From Thiorhodospira sibirica ATCC 700588 (GTDB lineage Bacteria; Pseudomonadota; Gammaproteobacteria; Ectothiorhodospirales; Ectothiorhodospiraceae): a stretch of 64,000 nt of DNA. Below, one piece after another: positions 9,590-18,625 of the stretch. How positions within the stretch are numbered: position 1 is the stretch's first letter; each line of letters begins with the position of its first letter. The notes under the pieces are model-generated. The model made no database searches. It was not told where the DNA came from and saw only the letters and a list, made by a program, of their open reading frames with translations. The translations under genes and the position numbers were made by a program. The stretch is from assembly GCF_000227725.2 (NCBI RefSeq), contig NZ_MU255056.1, positions 2,275,069 through 2,339,068 on the forward strand, written 5' to 3'.

Positions 9590-10159
9590 ATGAACCGATC
9601 TATTTTTGCAGGACTTGTTGTGATCATAGTTGCCAGCCTGTGCATGACCAACGCACAGGCGTATGAGCGGCGCTTTGAGCGTGGCTACGAGACAAGCCGC
9701 TCGGCGGTACATTATGATCGGGCGCGGGTGGTGGCAGTGCGCCCGATTCGCCAAGTCACCCGTACCGCCATACCCCGTCAGGTCTGTCATCACCAACAGG
9801 TGCAGCGCAGTTATCGCGAAGGGGCTGATCCTGGGGCTTATATGATTACCGGCACCATTATCGGCGGAGTGTTAGGTAACCAGATTGGCCGGGGTAGCGG
9901 CAGAAAAGCCGCCACCGTCGCGGGAACGGCCCTGGGTGCCGTGATTGGCCATGATATGGGCCGCCAACGGGGTCATGCTCAGGTGCATGAATACTACCCC
10001 CAGCGCCACTGTTATACCGAACACCGCTATCTTGAAGAAGAGCACATCGTCGCCTATCGCCTCACCTATGTGTATCGTGGTCGGGAATACACCGAGGAAA
10101 TGGATTATGATCCAGGCCCCTATGTTCAGGTGCGCGTCAATGTCGCACCCGTGCGTTAA
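9590..10159 (+). CDS. Exported glycine-zipper 2TM (17 kDa surface-antigen-like) protein
   Basis: A 189-residue exported protein. It has a signal peptide (to about residue 24, ending NAQA) and, near residues 85–125, a Gly-rich stretch (GTIIGGVLGNQIGRGSGRK…GAVIGHDMGR) typical of glycine-zipper domains that insert in or associate with the outer membrane. There is no lipobox cysteine, so it is probably periplasmic or outer-membrane associated. The C-terminus is Tyr- and Arg-rich. The exact role is unknown in the family. Confidence 0.75.
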   Translation: MNRSIFAGLVVIIVASLCMTNAQAYERRFERGYETSRSAVHYDRARVVAVRPIRQVTRTAIPRQVCHHQQVQRSYREGADPGAYMITGTIIGGVLGNQIGRGSGRKAATVAGTALGAVIGHDMGRQRGHAQVHEYYPQRHCYTEHRYLEEEHIVAYRLTYVYRGREYTEEMDYDPGPYVQVRVNVAPVR

Positions 10160-10182
10160 CCCTTTGTTTTGGTGAAATCAAT

Positions 10183-10494
10183 ATGCAAACACAGCATGAA
10201 TCCACTCAGTGCAGACCAGCGCCCTGGCTTGCGTACATGCTGTGTGCCTGTTTGCTTATCCTTGCCCCAACGCTGTCTGCAACCCCCGCTGAACCCACCG
10301 CACTACACCTCGCCCAGGCCGAGCTGTCGCTGGATCAGGCCGTAGCACAGGTGCAAACGCAGGTCGAAGGGCGCGTCCTCTCCGCACAAACCCTCTCCGG
10401 CCCCCACGGGCCGGAACATCACATCCGCATCCTCACCGCAGACCAGCGCGTGCGCAACCTGGTGGTCGATGCGCGCACCGGCCAATGGCGCTGA
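10183..10494 (+). CDS. Exported PepSY-like domain protein
   Basis: A 103-residue protein with a hydrophobic signal segment (about residues 15–33) and a single PepSY-like repeat: SLDQAVAQVQTQVEGRVL…, a beta hairpin, then VVDARTGQW. PepSY domains are thought to inhibit or modulate proteases or sensor proteins in the envelope. It lies 24 bases after the glycine-zipper gene and is probably in the same unit. No two-component system is adjacent, although small PepSY proteins often accompany one. Confidence 0.65.
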   Translation: MQTQHESTQCRPAPWLAYMLCACLLILAPTLSATPAEPTALHLAQAELSLDQAVAQVQTQVEGRVLSAQTLSGPHGPEHHIRILTADQRVRNLVVDARTGQWR

Positions 10495-10645
10495 ACGCTC
10501 ACCGTTACACCACCGCACACGCCGACCAAAAAACCACCCCGCAATCCGTATAAAATACAGGTTGTAGCCAAGGTGTGACGGCGGTTATATACTTTATCGC
10601 AGCGCCACGCGCCAGCGTGGGATCCATGGAAAACTCTGCCGGGCG

Positions 10646-10736
10646 GGTGAGCGGCGATCCATGATCCCGGGCTGGTGAGCGGCGATCCATGATGCCGGTC
10701 TGGTGACCGGCAATCCCCAGCTGACCGGCGTTCCAT
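10646..10736. repeat. Imperfect 28-bp direct repeats upstream of murE
   Basis: The 20-mer ggtgagcggcgatccatgat occurs at 10646 and again at 10674 (period 28), followed by a diverged copy at 10702 and a shortened one near 10720. They end just before the murE ribosome site. No unique spacers, so not CRISPR. The role is unknown. Confidence 0.75.
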
Positions 10737-10745
10737 GAGGAACTG

Positions 10746-12269
10746 ATGATTCCATACACAAGCACCGCGTGCGTGCCCAATGCCTTACTTCCCCAGCAGT
10801 CTTTGTCCCAGCTTTGTCAGTTACTCGAATTGCCGCCGCCGCTGCAGGAGGTTATGTTGAGCGGTTTGTGTCTGGATTCGCGCAAAATTGTGGCGGGTGA
10901 GGTGTTTTTGGCACTGGCGGGCAGTCAGCAGCATGGCTTGCAGTATGCTGCCCAGGCGCAGGCGCTGGGTGCCAGCGTGATTTTGTGGGAACCCGCCGAA
11001 GGGGTGAGTGCGGAAGCGGCGCAGGCGCTGGGGATTCCTTGCATGGCGGTGCCGGAGTTATCCCGGCGTTTGGCTTTGCTGGCGCATCGTTTTTATGGTG
11101 AGCCATCACAGGCGCTTAAGCTGATTGGCGTTACCGGGACCAATGGCAAGACCTCGGTGACGCAGTTTTTAGCGCAAATTCTGGATGGTGAGCATATCCG
11201 CTGTGGAGTGATCGGTACGCTGGGTGCCGGGGTGCCGGGTGAGTTACAGGATACCGGCCACACTACGCCCGACAGTCTGAGTCTGCATAAAACGCTGGCG
11301 CTGTTGCGCGCTCAGGATGTGCGCTATGCCACGATTGAGGTGTCTTCTCATGCGCTGGATCAGGGGCGGGTTGAAGGCGTTGCCTTTGATCTGGCGGTGT
11401 TGACGCAATTGGGACGCGATCATCTGGATTATCATCTCACCCTTGAACAGTATGCGCAGGCCAAGGCGCGTCTGTTCCATTGGCCGGGGCTGGAAGCCGC
11501 TGTGTTGAATCTGGATGATCCCTTTGGTCAGCGGCTGGCGCAGGCGGTGTGTCATAAAATCCCGGTGATCGGCTACGGTTTGCAGGCCAATACACAGGGG
11601 CATGAGCAAATTTTGGCGCAACAGATTCGCTATTTACCGCAGGGTATCGCCTGTGAGATCAGCAGCCCTTGGGGCAGCGGGGTGCTGGAAACACCGCTGT
11701 TGGGGCGTTTTAATCTGTATAACAGCCTGGCTGTGCTGGCGGTGGCCTTGCAGTTGGGGATGCGCTTTTCCGATGTGATGGAGCGGTTGCATCATCTGCA
11801 TCCCCTGCCGGGACGCATGGAGGTTTTTCATCAGCCGGGGCGTCCGACGCTGATGGTCGATTATGCCCATACCCCGGATGCGCTGATTCAGGTTTTACAG
11901 GCCTTGCGCGATCATCAGCGCGGCCGGATCTGGTGTGTCTTTGGCTGTGGCGGGGGACGTGATCGTGGCAAACGCCCCTTGATGGCCCAAGCCGCGCAGG
12001 CCTATGCCGATGCCATTGTCCTCACCAATGACAACCCGCGCCATGAAGACCCGCAGCAGATTGCGCAAGAGATTTTGCAGAGCTTTAACGGACAGGTTCC
12101 GGTGCTGTGTGAGCTTAACCGCGCCCGGGCCATTGCGCTGGCCTTTAGCCAGGCCGAGCCATCAGATACGGTGCTGATTGCCGGGAAGGGGCATGAGAGC
12201 AGCCAGTTTATCGGCGATCAAGTGTTCGCCTTCAGTGACCGCGCTATCGCCGCGCAGCTGCTCAGTTAA
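10746..12269 (+). CDS. murE: UDP-MurNAc-tripeptide synthetase (meso-diaminopimelate type)
   Basis: Adds meso-diaminopimelate to UDP-MurNAc-L-Ala-D-Glu in cytoplasmic peptidoglycan synthesis. The ATP loop is GVTGTNGKTSVTQF, the substrate region TTPDSLSLH and EVSSHALDQGRV are conserved, and TNDNPRHEDP carries the DNPR motif that selects diaminopimelate over lysine, as expected for a Gram-negative. 507 residues is normal. The start ATG has gagg upstream. It opens a murE–murF–mraY unit; ftsI, which usually precedes murE, is absent. Confidence 0.96.
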   Translation: MIPYTSTACVPNALLPQQSLSQLCQLLELPPPLQEVMLSGLCLDSRKIVAGEVFLALAGSQQHGLQYAAQAQALGASVILWEPAEGVSAEAAQALGIPCMAVPELSRRLALLAHRFYGEPSQALKLIGVTGTNGKTSVTQFLAQILDGEHIRCGVIGTLGAGVPGELQDTGHTTPDSLSLHKTLALLRAQDVRYATIEVSSHALDQGRVEGVAFDLAVLTQLGRDHLDYHLTLEQYAQAKARLFHWPGLEAAVLNLDDPFGQRLAQAVCHKIPVIGYGLQANTQGHEQILAQQIRYLPQGIACEISSPWGSGVLETPLLGRFNLYNSLAVLAVALQLGMRFSDVMERLHHLHPLPGRMEVFHQPGRPTLMVDYAHTPDALIQVLQALRDHQRGRIWCVFGCGGGRDRGKRPLMAQAAQAYADAIVLTNDNPRHEDPQQIAQEILQSFNGQVPVLCELNRARAIALAFSQAEPSDTVLIAGKGHESSQFIGDQVFAFSDRAIAAQLLS

Positions 12270-12300
12270 GCACATCATTCATAACAGGACATTATTAATC

Positions 12301-13737
12301 ATGTATTTTCATCCTGCTGAACTGGCGCACCATACCCAGGGACACTGGCTGTCACCCCCGGCCGATGTGTGCCTGCAGGCGTTGGGCACCGATACCCGCA
12401 AGCCAGCACCCCCAGTCCCGGCCCTGTTTGTGGCGCTGGCGGGCGCACGGTTTGATGCCCATGCCCTGCTTGAGCAAGGCCCAATCCCTGAGCGCTATGC
12501 GGCAGTGATGGTGTCGCGGCCCTGTGCCATCGCGCTGCCGCAGTTACTGGTTGCCGATACACGCCGGGCCTTGGGGCAACTCGCACGGGCCTGGCGGGCG
12601 CGTTTAGCGCTGCCGCTGGTCGCCCTCACCGGCAGTAACGGCAAGACCACGGTCAAAGAGATGCTCGCCACTATTTTGCGCCAGCGTGGCCCAACGCTGG
12701 CAACTCAGGGCAATCTGAATAATGACATCGGGGTGCCGCTGACCTTGCTAAGCCTGCAGGAGCAGCATCAGTATGCCGTGATTGAAATGGGAGCCAATCA
12801 CCCCGGCGAAATCGCTTACCTGACCCAGCTGGCACAGCCTGAAGTCGCGCTGATTACCAATGCTGGCCCGGCGCATCTGGAAGGTTTCGGTTCCATTGAA
12901 GGAGTGGCACACGCCAAAGGAGAGATATACGGCGGTCTGGGAGCCTCCGGGGTGGCGGTCATTGCCCTGGATGAACAGTACGCCCCACTCTGGCAAAGCC
13001 TCAACACCCAGCGCCGCTGGCTGGGCTTTAGCCTGCGGGGGCATCCACAGGCCACGGTTAGCGGACAACGACTCAGCGAACAGCAGCTCCAGCTGTGCGT
13101 TGATAGACAGACGGCGGCGCTGCGCTTGAGCCTGCCGGGACAGCATAATCTGCATAATGCCCTGGCGGCGGCCACGGCGGCACATGCCTTGGGCATCGAC
13201 CTCGCGCATATTATAGACGGGCTGGAGACGGTTGCCGCCGTGCCGGGGCGGGTGCAAATCCAGCACCGCTCGCTTGACCGTATCCACGGCGGGGCGCTGT
13301 GCCTGGAAATCATTGATGACAGCTATAATGCCAACCCGGCCTCGGTGAAAGCCGCGATTGATGTACTCAGCCAGCAAACCGGAACGCGGATGCTGATTCT
13401 GGGCGATATGGGCGAACTGGGAGCGCAGGGTGAGGCCCTGCATCATGAAATCGGCGTGTATGCGCGCAGTCAGCAGATAGACCACCTCTGGGTCACCGGC
13501 CCCTTATCCGCACATACCGCACACAGCTTTAAACAGCCACAGGCACACTATGCCAGCAAAGCCGCGTTGCTGGAAGCCCTATGCGCAACCCTGGAAGCAC
13601 AATTGCATCAGCCCGATGGCCCCAGCCACATCAGCCTGTTGATCAAAGGCTCACGCAGCCAGCAGATGGAACAGATCGTGACAGCCCTTTTAACGCATGA
13701 CTTCAGGAGCGCGGACCATGCTGCTCATCTTGATTGA
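12301..13737 (+). CDS. murF: UDP-MurNAc-pentapeptide synthetase
   Basis: Ligates D-Ala-D-Ala to the UDP-MurNAc tripeptide, giving the pentapeptide precursor. Signatures are the ATP loop [28 protein letters not shown], the acidic centre [12 protein letters not shown], and [13 protein letters not shown]. The product is 478 residues with the start at 12301; a much longer in-frame extension into murE is rejected. The 31-base gap from murE and the 20-base overlap with mraY indicate an operon. Confidence 0.96.
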   Translation: MYFHPAELAHHTQGHWLSPPADVCLQALGTDTRKPAPPVPALFVALAGARFDAHALLEQGPIPERYAAVMVSRPCAIALPQLLVADTRRALGQLARAWRARLALPLVALTGSNGKTTVKEMLATILRQRGPTLATQGNLNNDIGVPLTLLSLQEQHQYAVIEMGANHPGEIAYLTQLAQPEVALITNAGPAHLEGFGSIEGVAHAKGEIYGGLGASGVAVIALDEQYAPLWQSLNTQRRWLGFSLRGHPQATVSGQRLSEQQLQLCVDRQTAALRLSLPGQHNLHNALAAATAAHALGIDLAHIIDGLETVAAVPGRVQIQHRSLDRIHGGALCLEIIDDSYNANPASVKAAIDVLSQQTGTRMLILGDMGELGAQGEALHHEIGVYARSQQIDHLWVTGPLSAHTAHSFKQPQAHYASKAALLEALCATLEAQLHQPDGPSHISLLIKGSRSQQMEQIVTALLTHDFRSADHAAHLD

Positions 13738-14800
13738 TTACCTGAGCCAGTATCACACCGGCTTCAATGTCTTCCAATACCTCACCCTGCGCGCCATTCT
13801 TGGCGTACTCAGTGCCTTGATCATCGCCTTTATCATCGGCCCCTGGATGATCCGCCGCCTCACCCGCTACAAAATCGGCCAACAGGTGCGCACCGATGGC
13901 CCCAACAGCCACCTCAGCAAAGCGGGAACGCCGACCATGGGCGGAGCCTTGATTCTGGTGGCGGTGGCCATCAGCACCCTGCTCTGGAGCGATTTAAGCA
14001 ACCGCTTTGTCTGGGTAGTGCTGATTGTCACCCTCTTATTCGGCCTGATTGGCGGCTGGGATGACTACCTCAAGCTCCGCTACGGCAACAGTCGCGGCCT
14101 CAGCGCCCGCCACAAATTCTTCTGGCAAAGCCTCATCGCGCTGATCACTGCGGTTGTGCTGTATCACACCGCCCAGACCCCGATTGAAACCACCCTGATT
14201 GTGCCGTTTTTTAAAGACGTCTTAATCCCGCTGGGTCTGTGGTTTATTCCGCTGACCTGGCTGGTCATCGTCGGCTCTAGCAATGCCGTCAACCTCACCG
14301 ATGGCCTGGATGGCCTGGCCATCATGCCCAGCGTACTGGTTGCCGGGGCCTTGGGCGTATTTGCCTACGCCACCGGGCACGCCATCTTTGCCAATTATCT
14401 CGGCATACCGCATGTCCCCGGCGTGGGCGAGCTGGTCGTGTTTGCCGGGGCCATCGTCGGAGCCGGGCTAAGCTTTTTGTGGTTCAATGCCTACCCCGCA
14501 CAGGTTTTCATGGGCGATGTCGGCGCCCTGGCACTGGGTGCGGCGCTGGGCGTACTGGCTGTCCTCACCCGTCAGGAAATCGTCCTGATCATCATGGGCG
14601 GAGTGTTCGTCGCCGAAACCCTCTCCGTCATCCTGCAAGTGCTCACCTACAAACTCACCGGACGGCGCATCTTCCGCATGGCCCCACTGCACCATCACTT
14701 TGAACTCAAAGGCTGGCCAGAACCCCGCGTCATCGTGCGCTTCTGGATCATCACCGTCATCTTAGTACTCATCGGCCTGGCCACCCTGAAAATCCGTTAA
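13718..14800 (+). CDS. mraY: Phospho-N-acetylmuramoyl-pentapeptide transferase
   Basis: Transfers phospho-MurNAc-pentapeptide to undecaprenyl phosphate to form lipid I at the inner membrane. The 360-residue protein has about ten helices with the conserved loops GTPTMGG, the aspartates in [30 protein letters not shown] and [13 protein letters not shown]. The start at 13718 is preceded by aggag and aligns with the family N-terminus (…YHTGFNVF). murD, which normally follows, is missing; a convergent hemE comes next. Confidence 0.97.
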   Translation: MLLILIDYLSQYHTGFNVFQYLTLRAILGVLSALIIAFIIGPWMIRRLTRYKIGQQVRTDGPNSHLSKAGTPTMGGALILVAVAISTLLWSDLSNRFVWVVLIVTLLFGLIGGWDDYLKLRYGNSRGLSARHKFFWQSLIALITAVVLYHTAQTPIETTLIVPFFKDVLIPLGLWFIPLTWLVIVGSSNAVNLTDGLDGLAIMPSVLVAGALGVFAYATGHAIFANYLGIPHVPGVGELVVFAGAIVGAGLSFLWFNAYPAQVFMGDVGALALGAALGVLAVLTRQEIVLIIMGGVFVAETLSVILQVLTYKLTGRRIFRMAPLHHHFELKGWPEPRVIVRFWIITVILVLIGLATLKIR

Positions 14801-14872
14801 ACAGCGGCGTGCGAGGGGAGCCTTTTTGGGAAAAGCCTGTATCGGCGAGGGGACGAGCAGAGTGCAACAGAT

Positions 14873-14897
14873 AGCGGCATATTGAGAATGCCGCTAC
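14873..14897. repeat. R1-type half element between mraY and hemE
   Basis: AGCGGCAT–attgaga–ATGCCGCT, a near-perfect hairpin matching the second hairpin of the R1 repeats. It lies between convergent genes and could act as a terminator; a run of A follows on this strand, giving T-run on the other. Confidence 0.65.
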
Positions 14898-14922
14898 GAA
14901 AAAATGGAAAAATGGCGTGAAC

Positions 14923-15993
14923 CTAACCTGCCAGAGCGAAGCGTTGACCGACCTCGTGTACAGTATCGACCAGCACAGCGACGTTTTCGGGGTCAATGTG
15001 CTGATGAATGCCATGTCCCAGATTAAAAACATGACCGCTGCCGGGTCCAAAGCGTTCGATCACCGCGGTGGCCTGTTCGCGCACCCGCTCCGGTGAGGCA
15101 TACAGCACACAAGGGTCCATATTACCTTGCAGGGCGACGTTGCTGCCGACCCGCGCCCGTGCCTGAGCGATATCCACGGTCCAGTCAAGGCCCAGGGCAT
15201 CGCAGCCGGTATCACTCATAGCCTCCAGCCACTGACCACCGCCCTTGGTAAACAATACCACCGGCACTTTGCGCCCGTCGTATTCACGGATCAAGCCCTC
15301 GACAATGCGCTGCATATAGGCCAGCGAGAAGTCCAGATAAGCCTGATGGGCGAGATTGCCACCCCAGGTATCAAAGACCATCACAGCCTGGGCACCGGCC
15401 TTGATCTGAGCATTGAGGTAAACAACCACCGAATCGGCGACCACAGACAGCAGATGATGCATACTTTCAGAGTCGTTGTACATCAGCCCCTTGATGCGGG
15501 CAAATTCTTTAGAAGAACCGCCTTCCACCATATAGGTGGCCAGGGTCCAAGGGCTACCGGAAAAACCGATCAGCGGCACCCGGCCATTGAGCTCGCGGCG
15601 GATCACCCGTACAGCATCAACCACATAACGCAGCTCCTGTTCTGGATCAGGCACACCCAAGGCACGAATCTGAGCAGCGGATTGCACCGGCTTTTGAAAG
15701 CGCGGCCCCTCACCTTCGGTAAATTCCAGGCCCAGACCCATCGCATCCGGAATGGTGAGAATATCGGAAAACAAAATCGCGGCGTCCAGGGCGAAACGAT
15801 CCAGCGGCTGCAGAGTCACTTCACAGGCCAGCTCCGGGTTTTTGCACAGATCCATGAAGCTGCCCGCACGGGCCCGCGTGGCACGATACTCTGGCAGATA
15901 ACGGCCTGCTTGACGCATAATCCAGATGGGCGTGGTGTCTACGGGTTGGCGCAGCAAGGCGCGCAAAAATCGATCATTTTGAAGTGGGGGCAT
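14923..15993 (-). CDS. hemE: Uroporphyrinogen decarboxylase
   Basis: Decarboxylates uroporphyrinogen III to coproporphyrinogen III in haem (and possibly bacteriochlorophyll) synthesis. The 356-residue product shows [16 protein letters not shown] near the N-terminus, the catalytic aspartate region [33 protein letters not shown] and [15 protein letters not shown]. The ATG at 15993 matches the family start; a longer ORF upstream is non-conserved. rpsU lies upstream on the same strand, separated by an R2 hairpin. Confidence 0.96.
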   Translation of the reverse strand: MPPLQNDRFLRALLRQPVDTTPIWIMRQAGRYLPEYRATRARAGSFMDLCKNPELACEVTLQPLDRFALDAAILFSDILTIPDAMGLGLEFTEGEGPRFQKPVQSAAQIRALGVPDPEQELRYVVDAVRVIRRELNGRVPLIGFSGSPWTLATYMVEGGSSKEFARIKGLMYNDSESMHHLLSVVADSVVVYLNAQIKAGAQAVMVFDTWGGNLAHQAYLDFSLAYMQRIVEGLIREYDGRKVPVVLFTKGGGQWLEAMSDTGCDALGLDWTVDIAQARARVGSNVALQGNMDPCVLYASPERVREQATAVIERFGPGSGHVFNLGHGIHQHIDPENVAVLVDTVHEVGQRFALAG

Positions 15994-16097
15994 CGGCTTT
16001 ATACTTTTGCTCGTGGATATAAGGTTATTGATAAGCTCAACAGGAGCGGCGAGGGGTACTTGGCAGGTTTTCAATCCATAAACGGGTTGCCCGACCC

Positions 16098-16120
16098 GCC
16101 GAGAACAACTCGGCGATCCG
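16098..16120. repeat. REP-like hairpin, family R2
   Basis: GCCGAG–aacaa–CTCGGC followed by gatccg. A 23-base match with one mismatch occurs at 33806–33828 and an inverted variant at 33759–33780. It sits between rpsU and hemE. Confidence 0.7.
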
Positions 16121-16146
16121 ACCCAGTACCCGGCGGCAAGCGATGT

Positions 16147-16362
16147 TTAGTACAAACGCTCGCGGCGGGAGACCTCCTTGGCAACGCGCTTGGCTTGACG
16201 CTTGACCGCAGCAGCGGCTTTGCGCTTGCGGACTTCGGTGGGCTTTTCGTAAAACTCGCGGCGGCGTACCTCGGTCAATACACCGGCTTTTTCACAGGTC
16301 CGCTTAAAACGGCGCAGGGCAACTTCAAAGGGTTCATTTTCTTTGATGCGAACGTGAGGCAT
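16147..16362 (-). CDS. rpsU: Small ribosomal subunit protein bS21
   Basis: 71-residue basic ribosomal protein beginning [21 protein letters not shown], with the family pattern FKRTCEKAG and a Lys/Arg-rich C-terminus. It is divergent from tsaD, an arrangement conserved in gammaproteobacteria. In many of these dnaG and rpoD follow rpsU; here an intergenic hairpin and hemE follow instead. Confidence 0.97.
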   Translation of the reverse strand: MPHVRIKENEPFEVALRRFKRTCEKAGVLTEVRRREFYEKPTEVRKRKAAAAVKRQAKRVAKEVSRRERLY

Positions 16363-16461
16363 CAGATCACCGTATCCTTAAAAATAGAGAGATGTTTTTA
16401 CCAGGGTTGCACCTTGCCAGGCAAGGTGTTAACCGCTAATTGTACAACCCGACGGGATAAA

Positions 16462-17481
16462 ATGCCAAACACAAGAATCCTGGGAATCGAGACCTCTTGC
16501 GATGAAACCGCTGTGGCGGTATATGATCACAGGCAGGGGCTGCTGGCCCATGTACTGCATTCGCAGATTGATTTACATGCCTATTATGGCGGCGTGGTAC
16601 CAGAACTGGCCTCGCGTGATCATATTCAGCGCCTGCTGCCTTTGGTGCGTGAGGCCCTCAGTCAGGCGCACACCCAACCTGCCGAGCTTTCTGCGATTGC
16701 CTATACTGCCGGGCCGGGCCTGTTGGGGGCTTTACTGGTTGGCGCTGGCGTGGCCCGCAGTCTGGCCTGGGGTTGGGGGCTGCCCGCCTTGGCGATTCAC
16801 CATCTAGAAGGGCATCTGCTGGCGCCGCTGTTAGAACCAGACCCGCCCGCCTTTCCGTTTTTATGCCTGCTGGTTTCCGGCGGCCATACCCTGCTAGTGG
16901 ATGTGCAGGCGCTGGGGGTTTATCGCATTTTGGGGGAAAGCATCGACGATGCGGCGGGGGAAGCCTTTGATAAAACCGCTAAACTGTTAGGGCTGGGCTA
17001 TCCCGGTGGGGCAGCACTGGCGGCGCTGGCGCTGCAGGGCGAGCCGGGGCGTTTTAGCTTCCCGCGCCCGATGACCGACCGGCCAGGACTGGATTTCAGC
17101 TTTTCCGGCCTGAAAACGCACGCATTGACCACCCTGCGCGGGCTTGCCGGCACAGATCAGGACCGGGCCGATGTGGCGCATGCCTTTGAAGCTGCGGTGG
17201 TCGATACCTTATGCATCAAAACCCGGCGGGCACTGCAACAGATTCAGGCGCAGCGCGTGGTGGTTGCCGGTGGAGTCGGCGCCAATCAGCGCCTGCGCCA
17301 GCAGTTGGCAGAACTGGCACACAGCGAAGGTGCCAGCGTACATTATCCGCGCATTGCCTTTTGCACCGATAATGCCGCCATGATTGCCCTGGCAGGCTGC
17401 CTGCGTCTTGCGCATGGCAGTGATCCTGATCTCAGTATTTGCGCTCAGGCGCGTTGGGATCTCAGCAGTTTACGCGTCTAA
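16462..17481 (+). CDS. tsaD: tRNA N6-threonylcarbamoyladenosine transferase subunit TsaD
   Basis: Transfers threonylcarbamoyl from the TsaC product to A37 of ANN-decoding tRNAs, acting with TsaB and TsaE. The 339-residue product begins [16 protein letters not shown], carries the metal-binding HLEGH motif (here preceded by AIHH), [16 protein letters not shown] segment [13 protein letters not shown], and the C-terminal [12 protein letters not shown]. The reading frame stays open far upstream (to 15127) through the hemE antisense, but homology and the ATG at 16462 fix the start. Confidence 0.97.
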   Translation: MPNTRILGIETSCDETAVAVYDHRQGLLAHVLHSQIDLHAYYGGVVPELASRDHIQRLLPLVREALSQAHTQPAELSAIAYTAGPGLLGALLVGAGVARSLAWGWGLPALAIHHLEGHLLAPLLEPDPPAFPFLCLLVSGGHTLLVDVQALGVYRILGESIDDAAGEAFDKTAKLLGLGYPGGAALAALALQGEPGRFSFPRPMTDRPGLDFSFSGLKTHALTTLRGLAGTDQDRADVAHAFEAAVVDTLCIKTRRALQQIQAQRVVVAGGVGANQRLRQQLAELAHSEGASVHYPRIAFCTDNAAMIALAGCLRLAHGSDPDLSICAQARWDLSSLRV

Positions 17482-17525
17482 ATCGCACGATGTGCATTCA
17501 AAAACTAACGGTGGAGGCTGTATCT

Positions 17526-18305
17526 GTGAAACGTTTATACCCCATGACCCTGGCCGTCCTGACGGCCCTGTTTTATGCCCTGCCTGCACTGGCCGATCTG
17601 CAAATGACGGTGCAATTTACCGACCACCTTTCCGGTGAGAACGAGACCACCGTGTTATATCTGGGCAAGGATAAAATCCGCGCCGAACAGCAACACGATG
17701 CGCTGAATCTGGTGCATATCACCCGTGCAGACAAAGAACTGATCTGGATGCTTAACCCGGAACAAAAGCGTTATGTAGAAATCAGCATGACGCAGATGCA
17801 GCGCATGGAGCAAGAAGCCCAGACCTATCAGGACGCCAGCCGGGCCATGCTGGAAGACTACATGGAAGGACTGAGCGAAGAAGAAAAAGCCCAATATCGT
17901 CAATACCTGGGGATGGACGAGGAAGAAATCACCCCCACGGAATACCGCAAAGGTGCTGAACAGACCATTGGCGCATGGCGCTGCACCGTCTATGAGGGAT
18001 TGCACAATGGCCAACGCATCGAACAACTCTGCACCGTACCGCTGCAAAGCCTGAGCATCACCAAAGACGATTTTGAAACCTTCTATGCACTCTATGCCCA
18101 TTCGGGCGAGGACAAGTCCTATGGCTGGGACTGGGCCAAGATGGAGCGCATCGGCTTTCCGGTCAATACCGTGCAGTTTGAAAATGGCCAGGCCGCTGCA
18201 ACCACCACCTTTCTCGCCATCGAGAAGAAAAATCTGCCCGCCAGCCTGTTTGAAATCCCCAGCGGCTACAGCAAGGTCTCCATGATGGAGTTTTATACGG
18301 AATGA
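17526..18305 (+). CDS. Exported DUF4412-like protein
   Basis: A 259-residue periplasmic protein. A GTG start at 17526, ten bases after ggagg, gives a clean signal peptide (MKRLYPMTLAV…ALA); ATG codons further upstream lack such a signal. The mature protein has the pattern of DUF4412-type proteins: a stretch on metabolic or envelope 'dye-like' beta strands such as LYLGKDKIRAE and LIWMLNPEQKRYVEI. Function is unknown. The next gene overlaps its stop (ATGATGA), so the two are probably translated together, with the ligase-like gene following. Confidence 0.65.
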   Translation: MKRLYPMTLAVLTALFYALPALADLQMTVQFTDHLSGENETTVLYLGKDKIRAEQQHDALNLVHITRADKELIWMLNPEQKRYVEISMTQMQRMEQEAQTYQDASRAMLEDYMEGLSEEEKAQYRQYLGMDEEEITPTEYRKGAEQTIGAWRCTVYEGLHNGQRIEQLCTVPLQSLSITKDDFETFYALYAHSGEDKSYGWDWAKMERIGFPVNTVQFENGQAAATTTFLAIEKKNLPASLFEIPSGYSKVSMMEFYTE

Positions 18306-18625
18306 TGAATCCAAACGACCAGCGCTATGTGGGCATTCATGATGATCTGTACGGTGGCATGACGCCGATTGGCGGTATTATCAAGGATGCCTGGGTGTTT
18401 GGGCTGATCCCTGAAACGGAAAGTGGCGCGGGCTGGACAGCCGCTGACATGCAAAAAGTATATGATCAGGTCAGCGCGGCCTGGGCACCCTATGGCCATC
18501 TGGTCAGTCAATTGCCCGCTGACCTGCGTGAGCGTCATGCGCGCATCCACGAGGCCGCCATTGCCACGGCCAAGGCGCAGGGCTGGGAGCCGGGGCGTGA
18601 CTTGGATAGCGAGATGGAATCGTGA
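18302..18625 (+). CDS. Conserved-looking hypothetical protein
   Basis: A 107-residue soluble protein that I cannot assign. It has a compact, well-patterned sequence (YVGIHDDLYGGMTPIGGIIKD near the start, in part, and AWVFGLIPETESGAGWT) with no signal peptide or membrane helix. It overlaps the upstream DUF4412-like gene by four bases and the downstream ligase-like gene by four bases, so it is the middle member of a tightly coupled three-gene unit. Confidence 0.65.
   Translation: MMNPNDQRYVGIHDDLYGGMTPIGGIIKDAWVFGLIPETESGAGWTAADMQKVYDQVSAAWAPYGHLVSQLPADLRERHARIHEAAIATAKAQGWEPGRDLDSEMES

Noticed and set aside
10646..10736. 28-bp repeats as a possible CRISPR array
   Set aside because: Copies are directly abutting with no variable spacers and they diverge; no cas genes in the window.
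12178..12300. Earlier in-frame start for murF
   Set aside because: It would lie within murE; the ATG at 12301 matches the family N-terminus.
15127..16461. Long open frame upstream of and in frame with tsaD
   Set aside because: It is antisense to hemE and rpsU; homology to TsaD begins only at the ATG at 16462.
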